Positions 47,560 to 56,315 of a DNA stretch of 59,569 nt are shown here, in pieces. The notes under the pieces were generated by a model, which did no database searches, was not told the origin of the DNA, and saw only the letters and a program-made list of their open reading frames with translations. The stretch is from contig JALOTD010000005.1 in the NCBI GenBank assembly GCA_025458105.1, forward strand, positions 1 to 59,569, in the 5' to 3' direction. Numbering within the stretch: the first letter of the stretch is position 1; every line of letters starts with the position of its first letter. Source of the DNA: Tabrizicola sp. (GTDB lineage: Bacteria; Pseudomonadota; Alphaproteobacteria; Rhodobacterales; Rhodobacteraceae). A program made the position numbers and the translations under genes.

Positions 47560-49068
47560 TCAGGCGTTCCCGCGTCCAGCGAACCGGCCCGCATCTTCCG
47601 CCGCGCGGCGCAAGGCGTTGGACTTGTTGACGGTTTCCTGAAACTCCGCTTCGGGGTCGCTGTCATAGACCACGCCGCCCCCGGCCTGGATGTACAGCGT
47701 CCGGTCCTTCAGCACGGCGGTGCGCAGTGCAATGCAGAAATCCATCTCTCCGTTCGCAGCAAAATATCCGACGCCACCGCCGTAAATTCCGCGCTTTTCG
47801 GGTTCCAACTCGTCGATGATCTCCATCGCGCGGACCTTTGGTGCGCCCGAGACAGTGCCTGCGGGCAGTCCGGCCAGAAGTGCCGACAGGGCATCCTCAC
47901 CTTCCGCAATCTCGCCCACCACATTCGAGACGATATGCATCACGTGGCTGTAGCGTTCGATGATGAAGGTCTCGGTCGGGCGTACGGTGCCGACCTTGGC
48001 GACCCGGCCCACGTCGTTGCGTCCAAGGTCCAACAGCATGAGGTGTTCGGCGCGTTCCTTGGGATCGGCCAGAAGATCGGCCTCCAGCGCCTTGTCCTCA
48101 TCGGCCGTCGCGCCCCGTTTGCGGGTTCCAGCGATAGGGCGGACGGTCACTTCGCCATCGCGGAGGCGGACCAGGATTTCCGGGCTGGCGCCCACGACCT
48201 GAAAGCCACCGAAGTTGAAAAAGAACATGAAGGGCGACGGGTTGGTGCGCCGCAGCGACCGGTACAGCGCGAAGGGCGGCAGTTCGAAGCTTTGCGCCCA
48301 GCGCTGGCTGGGCACGACCTGGAAGATATCGCCCGCGCGGATGTAGTCCTTGGCTTTCTCGACCGCGGCCTTGTAGCCCGCATGGGTAAAGTTCGACCGG
48401 GGTTCGCCCACCGGGGCAATCTCGCCCAGATCACGCGCGGCGGACGGCGCGCGGTCCAGATCGCGCAAGGCGTCCATCACCCGTTCTGCCGCCTGCGCAT
48501 AGGCTGCGCGCGCCGAAAGGCCTGAACCCACCCAAGCCGGCGAGACCAGCGTTACGTCGCCCTTGACCCCGTCCAGCACCGCGACGACCGAAGGCCGCAT
48601 CAACACTGCATCCGGCACACCCAAGGGATCGGGGTTCACGTCCGGCAGATGTTCAACCAGGCGGATCATGTCATAGCCCAGATATCCGAACAGTCCTGCC
48701 GACACAGCGGGCAGGCCTTCGGGCATCTCGATCCGGCATTCGGCCAGAAGCGCCCGAAGTGTCGTCAGCGGATGGCCATCCAAAGGTCTGAACGCCTGCG
48801 CATCAAAGCGCGCCTCGCGGTTGATCTCGCTGGCGGTTCCCCGGCAGCGCCAGATCAGATCAGGCTTCATACCGACGATGGAATAGCGCCCCCGCACTTC
48901 GCCGCCCGTCACTGATTCCAGCATGAAGGTGTCGGCCCGGGCATCGCCCAGTTTCAGCATCAGGCTGACCGGAGTGTCCAGATCGGCAGCAAGGCGTGCC
49001 CAGACGATCTGGTTCTCACCCTGGTTCCATGCGGCCTCGAATGCCTCGAAGGTGGGCTGCAACTGCAT
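47560..49068 (-). CDS. trpE: Anthranilate synthase component I
   Basis: This 502-residue chorismate-binding enzyme, with a glutamine amidotransferase partner, makes anthranilate in tryptophan synthesis. The feedback-binding LES motif is at the N-terminus (TFMLESVTGGEVRGRYSIVG). The catalytic core has GDIFQVVPSQRW, PSPFMFFFNFGGFQVVGASPEILVRL, IAGTRKRGAT, AEHLMLLDLGRNDVGRVAKVG, ERYSHVMHIVSNV, LPAGTVSGAPKVRAMEIIDELEPEKRGIYGG and IQAGGGVVYDSDPEAEFQET. It overlaps the ppiD stop by one base (TGATG), so expression is coupled to ppiD. No attenuator leader is apparent in the short junction. Confidence 0.95.
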   Translation of the reverse strand: MQLQPTFEAFEAAWNQGENQIVWARLAADLDTPVSLMLKLGDARADTFMLESVTGGEVRGRYSIVGMKPDLIWRCRGTASEINREARFDAQAFRPLDGHPLTTLRALLAECRIEMPEGLPAVSAGLFGYLGYDMIRLVEHLPDVNPDPLGVPDAVLMRPSVVAVLDGVKGDVTLVSPAWVGSGLSARAAYAQAAERVMDALRDLDRAPSAARDLGEIAPVGEPRSNFTHAGYKAAVEKAKDYIRAGDIFQVVPSQRWAQSFELPPFALYRSLRRTNPSPFMFFFNFGGFQVVGASPEILVRLRDGEVTVRPIAGTRKRGATADEDKALEADLLADPKERAEHLMLLDLGRNDVGRVAKVGTVRPTETFIIERYSHVMHIVSNVVGEIAEGEDALSALLAGLPAGTVSGAPKVRAMEIIDELEPEKRGIYGGGVGYFAANGEMDFCIALRTAVLKDRTLYIQAGGGVVYDSDPEAEFQETVNKSNALRRAAEDAGRFAGRGNA

Positions 49069-50942
49069 CAGGGCATGCTCGAGTTAACGGCGTTGATCGC
49101 TGCCTGATCCAAAGTGATCCCGGCTTCGTCCGCCAGCGCCCGGGTGAAGGCGGCGAACGCATCGCCGGCGATAGCCTGGCGCGCACGTTCAACCAGCGCC
49201 TCGCGGAAGGCCTGCGCCTCTTCGTCCGTCGCATCGGGCGGCAGGATACGGTCAAGCCGGATCACGGCGACAAAGCCTGGCTCCTCGACCACCTGCACGT
49301 CGCCTTCGTTTGCCATGGCGAAGACAGCGGGCATCAGACTGTCGGGCGCATCGGCGATAAAGCCGTCGCGCGCAATCTCGGGTGTCACATCGACAATTCC
49401 GAAGGTCCCGATAGCTGCCCCGCCTTCCAACGCGGCCTTGATTTCGATCGCGCGGGCCGAGAGGGCTTTTGTCAGGGCATCGGCCCGCCAGGCGGCATCG
49501 ACCGCATCGCGGGCTTCGTCAAAGGGAATGGGCGCTGCGGGAACCACTTCATCCAGTCGCAACGCGACCACACCGCCGTCTTCCAGAACGATCGCCTCGG
49601 CGTAGTCGTCGGCCTGGACGGCATCGGCGGCGGCGCGGAAAGCGGGATACCCCTCGATCACATCCGTTCCCTGCTGGCCCGGCACATGGTCGATCGTGCC
49701 CAGCGTGAGGCCCGCGTCCTTCACCAGGTCTTCCAGCGTTGCACCGCCTGCAAGAAGGTTGTCGATCTCTTCGACTTGGTCGCTGATAAGACGCCGCGCC
49801 GCGTCGGTCTGGATTTCGATGGCCAGCGTTTCGCGCGCTTGCTCGAAAGTCGTCTCGTCGGCGGCCAGAACAGAGACCACGCGGAAGAGCGCCGGGCCAA
49901 GATCGGTCGCGACCGGACCGGCAACCCCGCCCTCTTCCACCGCAAAGACCGCCTCGGCAGCCTGGCCCAGATCCTCGACCGTCACATCGCCCAGGTCGAT
50001 CGCATCCAGCGTCAGTCCGCGCGCGGTGACCAGCGCCTCGAAGGGCGTGCCTGCGTCCAGTTCTGCCTTCGCAGCATCGGCCGACGCCTGATCGGGGTAA
50101 ACCAGCCGTTCGACAATTCTCCGTTCAGGGATCACGAATTCGGCAATCCGGTCGTCATACATCTGCCGCAGCATCGCATCATCCACCGGCTGGTCCTTGG
50201 CAATCGCCTCGGGCAACAGGGCGGCATAGGTGATCCGCTTGGCCTCCGGCCGAGTGAAGGTGGCGATATTTGCGTCGTAGTAGGCCTTCAACTCGTCTTC
50301 GGTTGGGTCGGCCACCGGGCTTGGAAGATCGGCCTCGGTCAGCCGCAGCATCGAAAAGCCACGCAGTTCGGCAGCCCAGGCAAAGATGGTGTCGGTCATC
50401 GACTGCGGCGCGACAAAGCCACCGGCAATCATGTTCTGCAGCAATTCCCGCGAAAGCTCGCGGCGGATGCCATTCTCGAACTCGGCCTCGGTCTGCCCGG
50501 TGCGTTCCAGAGCAAAGCTGTAGGCCTCACGATCGAAGCCACCAGACAGGCTTTGAAAGGCCGGGATTTCCGTAACCCGGCTGGCCACAACAGCATCGCC
50601 GACCGACAGTCCGATCCGTGCGGCCTCGTTGTCGAGCGCGGCCTGATCGACCAGCTGCTGCATCACCTCGCGGTCAAGCCCAAAAGTAATCGCCTCTTGC
50701 GCCGAAATCGGTTGACCGAACTGCTGCGCAAAGGCGCTGAGGCGGCCCTGGAAGGCACGGGCATAGTCGTCCGTGGTGATCTCTACCTCGCCGACACTAC
50801 CCACGCTGCGGACACCCCCGCCGAAGTTGGTGATGCTGAAGCCGCCAAGGCCCACGATCAGCATGCCAATCATCACCCAGGCGGCGGCCTCTTTCGCCTT
50901 GCTTTTCGGGCGCTTCACGTCTTCGTCCGGGGTCTTGGCCAT
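49068..50942 (-). CDS. ppiD: PpiD/SurA-type peptidyl-prolyl isomerase, membrane-anchored
   Basis: This protein of about 624 residues has one TM helix after a Lys-rich start (KRPKSKAKEAAAWVMIGMLIVGLGGFSI) and a periplasmic SurA-N-like chaperone part (LDREVMQQLVDQAALDNEAARIGLSVGDAVVASRVTEIPAFQ, FDREAYSFALERTGQTEAEFENGIRREL). A parvulin-like domain follows (RRIVERLVYPDQASADAAKAELDAGTPFEALVTARGL, and GGVAGPVATDLGPALFRVVSVL). It assists folding of exported proteins at the Sec exit. ATG 50942 (MAKTPDEDV) is chosen over the longer frame. Confidence 0.9.
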   Translation of the reverse strand: MAKTPDEDVKRPKSKAKEAAAWVMIGMLIVGLGGFSITNFGGGVRSVGSVGEVEITTDDYARAFQGRLSAFAQQFGQPISAQEAITFGLDREVMQQLVDQAALDNEAARIGLSVGDAVVASRVTEIPAFQSLSGGFDREAYSFALERTGQTEAEFENGIRRELSRELLQNMIAGGFVAPQSMTDTIFAWAAELRGFSMLRLTEADLPSPVADPTEDELKAYYDANIATFTRPEAKRITYAALLPEAIAKDQPVDDAMLRQMYDDRIAEFVIPERRIVERLVYPDQASADAAKAELDAGTPFEALVTARGLTLDAIDLGDVTVEDLGQAAEAVFAVEEGGVAGPVATDLGPALFRVVSVLAADETTFEQARETLAIEIQTDAARRLISDQVEEIDNLLAGGATLEDLVKDAGLTLGTIDHVPGQQGTDVIEGYPAFRAAADAVQADDYAEAIVLEDGGVVALRLDEVVPAAPIPFDEARDAVDAAWRADALTKALSARAIEIKAALEGGAAIGTFGIVDVTPEIARDGFIADAPDSLMPAVFAMANEGDVQVVEEPGFVAVIRLDRILPPDATDEEAQAFREALVERARQAIAGDAFAAFTRALADEAGITLDQAAINAVNSSMP

Positions 50943-51008
50943 GGCTCTGCCTTTGGGTTGGTCTGGCAAGGGTGAATAGAGGCTGCGCCCTTGGGGGGCA
51001 AGACCGGA

Positions 51009-52187
51009 TCAGGGCCGAAAGGCCGCCAGCCTGAGGAACATTTCCGAGATGCCACCCGCATCGACATTGGCGAAGGCAATCCTGATCTGCCGCTTGCCCG
51101 CCGCTGACCCCTCGGGCTGGAACATCGTCCCCGGCAGCATGAGAAGCGAGGCTTCGGTCACCAGCCTTTTGCAGAGCGCGTCGCTCGCCATGTCGAAAGG
51201 ATGCTCGACATAGGCGAAATAGGCGCCGCAGCCCAAAAGCTTCCAGCCGTCCAGCGCGGTAAACCCGTCGGTCATCGCGCGGCGGCGGGCGAGGATCTCA
51301 TCGCGTTCCCCCGCCACCCACTGCGACAGGTTGCGCATCCCCCACAGCGCGCCGATCTGGCCCAGCTGGCTGGGGCAAATCGCGACGGTATCCAGGAACT
51401 TCTCCACCTCGGCCAGCCGGTCCGTGCTGGCGACAATCGCGCCTACCCGGTGCCCGGTCAGACGGTAGGCTTTTGAAAAGCTGTAAAGCTGGATGACCGT
51501 GCCGGCCCAGTCGGGATCGGCGAACAGCTCATGCGGGCGGCCGGACCGGCTGTCGAAATCGCGATAGGTCTCGTCGATGATCAGCGCCAGCCCATGGGCG
51601 CGAGCCAGATCGCGGAAGGCAGCAAGGGTTTCCGCCGGATACTCGACGCCGCCCGGGTTGTTCGGGGTGACCAGCACGATGGCGCGGGTCTTTCCGGTGA
51701 TCAGCCGTTCCGCCTGGGCCGCATCGGGGATCAGCGTGGCGCCGGTGTCCAGCGGCACGGCGCGGACCCCCGTCATGTCCAGCCACATCTTGTGATTGAA
51801 GTACCAGGGCGTGGGCAGGATCACCTCGTCCCCGGCCCCAGCCAGCGTGGCCATGACGGCAGTGAAAGCCTGATTGCAGCCCTGGGTGATCGCCACCTGC
51901 GCGGGCGCAATGTCCCCGCCATAGGCCGCCGACCATTGCGCCGCAATTTCCTCGCGCAAGCTGGGCAGACCCAGCACCGGGCCGTAAAGATGCGCGTTCG
52001 GGTCGTCCAGCGCGGCCTCGGCCAGCGCTTGCCGCAGCCCCATGGGCGGGCTTTCTACTGGTGCTGCCTGGCTTACGTTGATCAGCGGGCGGTCTGCTGG
52101 AAAGGTCACGCCTTGAATCCAGCGCCGCGCTTCCATCACCGGGGGTGGCTCGGTCGCGGCAAAGGCGGGGTTCAGGGGCAGGGCCAA
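51009..52187 (-). CDS. Class I/II PLP-dependent aminotransferase
   Basis: This protein of about 392 residues, of the aspartate/aromatic aminotransferase fold, is predicted to start at TTG 52187 (ALPLNPAFAATEPPPVMEARRWI), because GAGGAG lies 8 nt upstream and no ATG fits. Fold-type I motifs are LINVSQAAPVESPP, YGPVLGLPSLREEIAAQW, ITQGCNQAFTAVMATLAG, PTPWYFNHKMWLDM, LVTPNNPGGVEYPAE, LIIDETYRDFD and the cofactor lysine in QLYSFSKAYRLTGHRVG. The substrate is unknown. The TTG start may lower expression. Confidence 0.85.
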   Translation of the reverse strand: MALPLNPAFAATEPPPVMEARRWIQGVTFPADRPLINVSQAAPVESPPMGLRQALAEAALDDPNAHLYGPVLGLPSLREEIAAQWSAAYGGDIAPAQVAITQGCNQAFTAVMATLAGAGDEVILPTPWYFNHKMWLDMTGVRAVPLDTGATLIPDAAQAERLITGKTRAIVLVTPNNPGGVEYPAETLAAFRDLARAHGLALIIDETYRDFDSRSGRPHELFADPDWAGTVIQLYSFSKAYRLTGHRVGAIVASTDRLAEVEKFLDTVAICPSQLGQIGALWGMRNLSQWVAGERDEILARRRAMTDGFTALDGWKLLGCGAYFAYVEHPFDMASDALCKRLVTEASLLMLPGTMFQPEGSAAGKRQIRIAFANVDAGGISEMFLRLAAFRP

Positions 52188-52266
52188 CGGGACAACTCCT
52201 CGTGCGCTTCGCTTCTCGTCGTGGACCGCGCCCAGCGATGAGCGCATGAAATGCGACGAAGAGCGG

Positions 52267-52791
52267 TCAGTCGGCCCCTCGCATGGGCTGGACGTATTGC
52301 AGCGCCATGTCCCAGGGGAAGAAGATCCAGGTGTCCTGGCTGACCTCGGTGATATAGCTGTCGACCTGCGGCTTGCCATGCGGCTTGGCGTAGACTGTTG
52401 CAAAATGTGCCTTGGGATACAGGCTGCGGATCAGTTCCAGCGTCTTGCCGCTGTCCACCAGATCATCGACGATCAGAATGCCGGTGCCGTCTCCCATCAG
52501 GTCCGCCTGCGGGGCCTTGATCACGCGCGCCTCGCGCCGCTGGTCAGCCTTGCCGCCGCCCGAGTGGTAGGACTTGACGCTGATCGTGTCGACCACGCGG
52601 ATATCCAGTTCCCGGCTGACGATCATCGCCGGAACCAGCCCGCCGCGGGTGATCCCGACCACGGCCCGCCAGGTCCCGCCCTCGTCCGGCCCTTTGCCGT
52701 CCAACCGCCAGGCCAGAGCCCGGGCGTCTCGGTGAATCTGGTCCCAGCTGACGTGAAACCCTTTTTCATGCGGCAAGCGTTCAGCGGACAT
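52267..52791 (-). CDS. gpt: Xanthine phosphoribosyltransferase
   Basis: This 174-residue enzyme joins xanthine (and guanine) with PRPP in purine salvage. The segments [20 protein letters not shown] and [33 protein letters not shown] match XGPRT. The PRPP loop is [22 protein letters not shown], and the C-terminal [20 protein letters not shown] follows the family. It starts at ATG 52791 and is separated by 9 bp from the LysE-type gene stop, so the two may be co-transcribed from the fabI side. Confidence 0.93.
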   Translation of the reverse strand: MSAERLPHEKGFHVSWDQIHRDARALAWRLDGKGPDEGGTWRAVVGITRGGLVPAMIVSRELDIRVVDTISVKSYHSGGGKADQRREARVIKAPQADLMGDGTGILIVDDLVDSGKTLELIRSLYPKAHFATVYAKPHGKPQVDSYITEVSQDTWIFFPWDMALQYVQPMRGAD

Positions 52792-52800
52792 GGGACCCTC

Positions 52801-53415
52801 TTACGTGGCGGCGATCTTGATCCCCAGCAGGGCGAGCAGTCCGCCGAAGCTGCGGTCGATCACGGTTTTCAGGCTGATATACCCCGCCCGCGTCCGGTCA
52901 AGCGAGAAGATGCGGGCAACAGCTGTGTTCCACAGTGTTTCGGCCGCGAAGATGATGGCCAGAAGCGCAGCGTAGACCCAGAGCGGCGTGCCGGGGGGCA
53001 CGGTGCCCAGGAAAATCGCGCTGAACATGACGGCGGGCTTGGGATTGGCAAGCTGAGTGAACAGCCCCAGGCGAAAGGCCGAGAGACCAGAGCGGGGCAC
53101 CGGGCGGCTGTCGGCGGTCACGAAGGGCTCGGCCGCGTGGCGCCACAGGGTCCAGGCCATCCACAGAAGATACGCTGCCCCACCAAGTTTCAGCGCCCAC
53201 AGTAGCGCCGGGGCGGCAGCGAACAGCAGGTTCAGCCCGAACATTGCCGCACTGGCCCAGACCACGGCGCCTGCCCCGATCCCCATGGCGAGGAACAGGC
53301 CAGTCCGCATCCCTTCGGTCAATCCGGTCCGCGCGCTCATCAGCACGGCGGGGCCAGGAGAGATGGCGGCGAAGACCACCAGCCCCACGAAGACCGAGAA
53401 AGCAGCAAACGTCAT
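52801..53415 (-). CDS. LysE/RhtB-family amino-acid exporter
   Basis: This 204-residue inner-membrane protein has about six TM helices. The family opening is FAAFSVFVGLVVFAAISPGPAVLMSARTGLTEGMRTGLFLAMGIGAG, with the ISPGPAVLM motif. It continues with WALKLGGAAYLLWMAWTLW, FRLGLFTQLANPKPAVMFSAIFLGTVPPG and a final LLALLGIKIA helix. It probably exports an amino acid or related compound. It overlaps the fabI stop by ATGA. It could be LysE-type or RhtB-type, and the substrate cannot be read from sequence. Confidence 0.9.
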   Translation of the reverse strand: MTFAAFSVFVGLVVFAAISPGPAVLMSARTGLTEGMRTGLFLAMGIGAGAVVWASAAMFGLNLLFAAAPALLWALKLGGAAYLLWMAWTLWRHAAEPFVTADSRPVPRSGLSAFRLGLFTQLANPKPAVMFSAIFLGTVPPGTPLWVYAALLAIIFAAETLWNTAVARIFSLDRTRAGYISLKTVIDRSFGGLLALLGIKIAAT

Positions 53416-54242
53416 TGCCCACCGTCTTTCTTGCCGGTGACGATGTCGATATCGGGCGCGTCGATCGCCTTCATGCCGACGACATGATAGCCGCAATCGA
53501 CATGCAGATTTTCGCCTGTGGTTCCCGACCCCAGGTCGGACAGAAGATAGAGCGCAGCCTTGCCGACCTCTTCTTGCGTCACGTTGCGGCGGAGGGGCGA
53601 GTTCAACTCGTTCCAGCGCATGATATAACGGAAATCGCCGATGCCGCTGGCGGCCAGCGTCTTGATCGGCCCAGCGCTGATGGCGTTCACCCGGATGCCA
53701 TCCTTGCCCAGGTCCTCGGCCAGATACTTGACAGACGCCTCAAGCCCCGCCTTCGCCACGCCCATGACGTTGTAGTGTGGCATGACCTTTTCCGCGCCGT
53801 AATAGGTCAGCGTCAGAAGGCTGCCACCCGGCCCCATCATCGCCGCCGCCCGCTGGCACACAGCGGTGAAACTGTAGACCGAGATGTCCATCGCCAGCGC
53901 AAACCCCGCCCGCGATGTATCCACATAGCGCCCGCGCAACTCGTTCTTGTCGGCAAAGCCGATGGCATGGACTAGGAAGTCGATCTGGCCCCATTCGGCC
54001 TTCAACGCGGTGAAGAGCGCATCGATGCTGTCGTCGCTGGCCACGTCGCATTCGTACAAGAGAGGCTTGCCAAGACTGGCGGCCAAGGGCTCCACCCGCT
54101 TCTTCAGCGCCTCACCCTGATAGCTGAACGCAAGCTCTGCCCCCTGGGCGGCGACGGCCTGCGCGATGCCCCAGGCAATCGACTTGTCATTCGCAAGCCC
54201 CATGATCAGGCCGCGCTTGCCCTGCATCAGTCCGGTTGACAT
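53412..54242 (-). CDS. fabI: Enoyl-ACP reductase (NADH)
   Basis: This protein of about 276 residues, of the short-chain dehydrogenase fold, carries out the last reduction of fatty-acid elongation. MSTGLMQGKRGLIMGLANDKSIAWGIAQAVAAQGAELAFSYQGEALKKRVEPLA is the cofactor-binding half. DFLVHAIGFADKNELRGRYVDTSRAGFALAMDISVYSF and SLLTLTYYGAEKVMPHYNVMGVAKAGLEASVKYLAEDLG carry the catalytic Tyr and Lys (YNVMGVAKA, spaced Y-x6-K). NAISAGPIKTLAASGIGDF and GENLHVDCGYHVVGM complete it. ATG 54242 with GAGGGG upstream is chosen. It is divergent from pdxH, with a 98-bp shared promoter gap. Confidence 0.95.
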   Translation of the reverse strand: MSTGLMQGKRGLIMGLANDKSIAWGIAQAVAAQGAELAFSYQGEALKKRVEPLAASLGKPLLYECDVASDDSIDALFTALKAEWGQIDFLVHAIGFADKNELRGRYVDTSRAGFALAMDISVYSFTAVCQRAAAMMGPGGSLLTLTYYGAEKVMPHYNVMGVAKAGLEASVKYLAEDLGKDGIRVNAISAGPIKTLAASGIGDFRYIMRWNELNSPLRRNVTQEEVGKAALYLLSDLGSGTTGENLHVDCGYHVVGMKAIDAPDIDIVTGKKDGGQ

Positions 54243-54340
54243 TCCCGACCCCTCGCCCACTTTTCGTTGTCAAAGACGTGTAGGCGAAGTGCCACCCTGC
54301 TTCAAGGGCAGGCCCTCATGCCCCTGAAGGAGTATCACGC

Positions 54341-54943
54341 ATGGACCGAACCGGCATCTTCGCGGGCGAAGACCCGTTTCATATTGCCCGCGACTGGCTG
54401 GCAGAAGCCGAACCGCTGGAACCGAACGACCCCAACGCCATCGCGCTGGCCACGGTCGATTCCGACGGGCTGCCGAATGTACGGATGGTGCTTCTGAAGG
54501 AAATCGAGGCCGACGCCTTTGTCTTCTACACCAACTATGGCTCGCAGAAGGGGCAGGAAATCGCGGCATCGGGCAAGGCGGCATTTGTGCTGCACTGGAA
54601 ATCGCTGCGGCGCCAGATTCGGGTCCGGGGCCTGACCGAACGCGAAGAAGGGCCGCAAGCCGACGCGTATTTTGCCAGCCGTAGCCTGAAGTCGCGGCTT
54701 GGGGCCTGGGCCAGCCAACAGTCTCAGCCCCTCTCCTCGCGTGAAGCGCTGATGGCCGAGGTCGCCCGGGTTGCAGTCAGCAAGGGGCCGAATCCTCCGC
54801 GTCCACCCTTCTGGGGCGGCATACGGATTCGCCCGGTCGAGATCGAATTCTGGGCGGACGGTGCCTTCCGGTTGCACGACCGCGTCCGCTGGTCGCGCAA
54901 GACGTTGACAGAACCCTGGTTGACCTTACGTATACATCCCTAG
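54341..54943 (+). CDS. pdxH: Pyridoxamine 5'-phosphate oxidase
   Basis: This 200-residue FMN enzyme makes pyridoxal 5'-phosphate from PNP or PMP. Family blocks are [84 protein letters not shown] and the C-terminal signature [30 protein letters not shown] ending in LRIHP. GAAGGAG lies upstream of the ATG. It is divergent from fabI. Confidence 0.95.
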   Translation: MDRTGIFAGEDPFHIARDWLAEAEPLEPNDPNAIALATVDSDGLPNVRMVLLKEIEADAFVFYTNYGSQKGQEIAASGKAAFVLHWKSLRRQIRVRGLTEREEGPQADAYFASRSLKSRLGAWASQQSQPLSSREALMAEVARVAVSKGPNPPRPPFWGGIRIRPVEIEFWADGAFRLHDRVRWSRKTLTEPWLTLRIHP

Positions 54944-55059
54944 TTTTGACACAGTTGCTGCCCAAGCTGCCCGATAGGTGTGGATTTGGGCTTGAACCTG
55001 CCGACGTATTGGCGACATCTCTACACCCAGGGGCTCATTCTGGGGAGAAGGCTCTGCTT

Positions 55060-55590
55060 ATGACTGACGAAGATGAGGTCATGCAGCTCGTGCATGGTCG
55101 CGTTAAGTGGTTTGATCCTTCCAAGGGTTTTGGTTTCATAGTTTCCGACACAACCGATGTTGATATCCTGCTGCATGGCAATGTTCTGCGGAACTTTGGC
55201 CAAGGCTCTGTGGCAGATGGGGCTGGCATAACCGTTCGGGTTCAGCGAACCCAGCGGGGCGTTCAGGCTGTGGAGGTGGTGCGCATTGAGCCGCCCGAAG
55301 GGGTGGTCTTTCCGCTTACCGACGAAGCTGGACAGCTTATGGGAACCGACATCCTGTCGCTTCCGCTGGAACCGGCGCGGGTGAAGTGGTTCGACAAGGG
55401 CAAGGGATTCGGCTTTGCCAACGTCTTCGGCCGCCGTGCCGATGTATTCATCCACGCCGAGGTGCTGCGCGTCTCGGGGTTTGCCGATCTGACGGCGGGT
55501 GAGGCGGTCGCCCTGCGCAATGTCGACGGCAAGCGCGGTCGGATGGCGGTTCAGGTCGTGTCATGGGAAACCGCAGCACGGGATGATTGA
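55060..55590 (+). CDS. Double cold-shock-domain protein
   Basis: This protein of about 176 residues has two OB-fold cold shock domains. Domain 1 has GRVKWFDPSKGFGFIVSDTTDVDILLHGNVL (residues about 12-42) and domain 2 ARVKWFDKGKGFGFANVFGRRADVFIHAEVLR (about 107-138). Each carries RNP1 (KGFGF) and RNP2-like motifs. It probably acts as an RNA chaperone. The 116-bp leader before it could fold as a temperature-sensitive UTR, but I see no clear structure. It has a TGATG junction with the DUF192 gene. Confidence 0.9.
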   Translation: MTDEDEVMQLVHGRVKWFDPSKGFGFIVSDTTDVDILLHGNVLRNFGQGSVADGAGITVRVQRTQRGVQAVEVVRIEPPEGVVFPLTDEAGQLMGTDILSLPLEPARVKWFDKGKGFGFANVFGRRADVFIHAEVLRVSGFADLTAGEAVALRNVDGKRGRMAVQVVSWETAARDD

Positions 55591-56069
55591 TGATGTCGCG
55601 CCAGGCCATTGCCGCTCCACTCCTGTTCTGGCTGGCCAGTCCTGTCCTCGCCGAAGCGCCCTGCGCGCCCGGCCGGGTCGACCTGCGCTGGCCCGGCGGT
55701 GGCGAAAGTTTTGTGGTCGAGGTCGCCGATGACTCCGCCGAACGGGCGCGCGGGCTGATGTTTCGCGAAAGCATGGACCCGGCCTCGGGCATGCTGTTCG
55801 TCTACGAAAGCCCGCGTCGCGCCCAGTTCTGGATGAAGAACACCCTGATCCCGCTGGACATGATCTTTGCCGATGCGACTGGCACAGTGACACGCGTGCA
55901 TTCGAACGCAGTGCCGGGCGACCTGACGCCAATCGACGGGGGCGAGGGCGTGGCATTCGTGCTAGAGATCAACGGGGGGCTCGCCGAACGTCTGGGTATC
56001 GCCCCCGGGGCCGTTCTGCGTCATCCTTCGGTCCCGGCCGCCCTGGCAGCCTGGTCCTGTAGCGGCTAA
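55590..56069 (+). CDS. DUF192 family secreted protein
   Basis: This 159-residue protein has a signal peptide (MMSRQAIAAPLLFWLASPVLA, before EAPCAPG) and the DUF192 fold: FVVEVADDSAERARGLMFRESMDPASGMLFVYESPRRAQFWMKNTLIPLDMIFADATGTVTRVH, ending VAFVLEINGGLAERLGIAPGAVL. The LMFRESM and FWMKNT motifs are diagnostic. The function is unknown. It starts on the stop of the cold-shock gene and may be co-expressed with it. The next feature is tRNA-Pro. Confidence 0.92.
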   Translation: MMSRQAIAAPLLFWLASPVLAEAPCAPGRVDLRWPGGGESFVVEVADDSAERARGLMFRESMDPASGMLFVYESPRRAQFWMKNTLIPLDMIFADATGTVTRVHSNAVPGDLTPIDGGEGVAFVLEINGGLAERLGIAPGAVLRHPSVPAALAAWSCSG

Positions 56070-56111
56070 AGGCTTTTCTTTCCCGAAGCGACCCGTTATG
56101 GAAGCGCCAGT

Positions 56112-56188
56112 CGGGGCGTAGCGCAGTCTGGTAGCGCGACGGTTTTGGGTACCGTAGGTCGAGAGTTCGAATCCCTCCGCCCCGACCA
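56112..56188 (+). tRNA. tRNA-Pro(TGG)
   Basis: This tRNA is 77 nt with encoded CCA. The acceptor stem CGGGGCG pairs with CGCCCCG, followed by A73 and CCA. The anticodon stem ACGGT/ACCGT encloses loop TTTGGGT with anticodon TGG at 56146-56148. The T arm is GAGAG-TTCGAAT-CCCTC. It lies on the plus strand between the DUF192 and selO genes. Confidence 0.95.
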
Positions 56189-56315
56189 CCTTTCACCCTT
56201 CGTGCCGCTTGTCCTGCCGGCCGCAAGACTTATCGAAAAGTTTTGCCGAATTCCTTCGACGGAATTTGCTCCCGGCAGCAACCTGGCCCATATCTTGTCA
56301 GGAGAGGCCTGCTCC

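Noticed and set aside
56145..56315. Longer start of the selO frame
   Set aside because: The upstream part runs through tRNA-Pro and has no family match. ATG 56316 with AGGAGAGG upstream is the true start.
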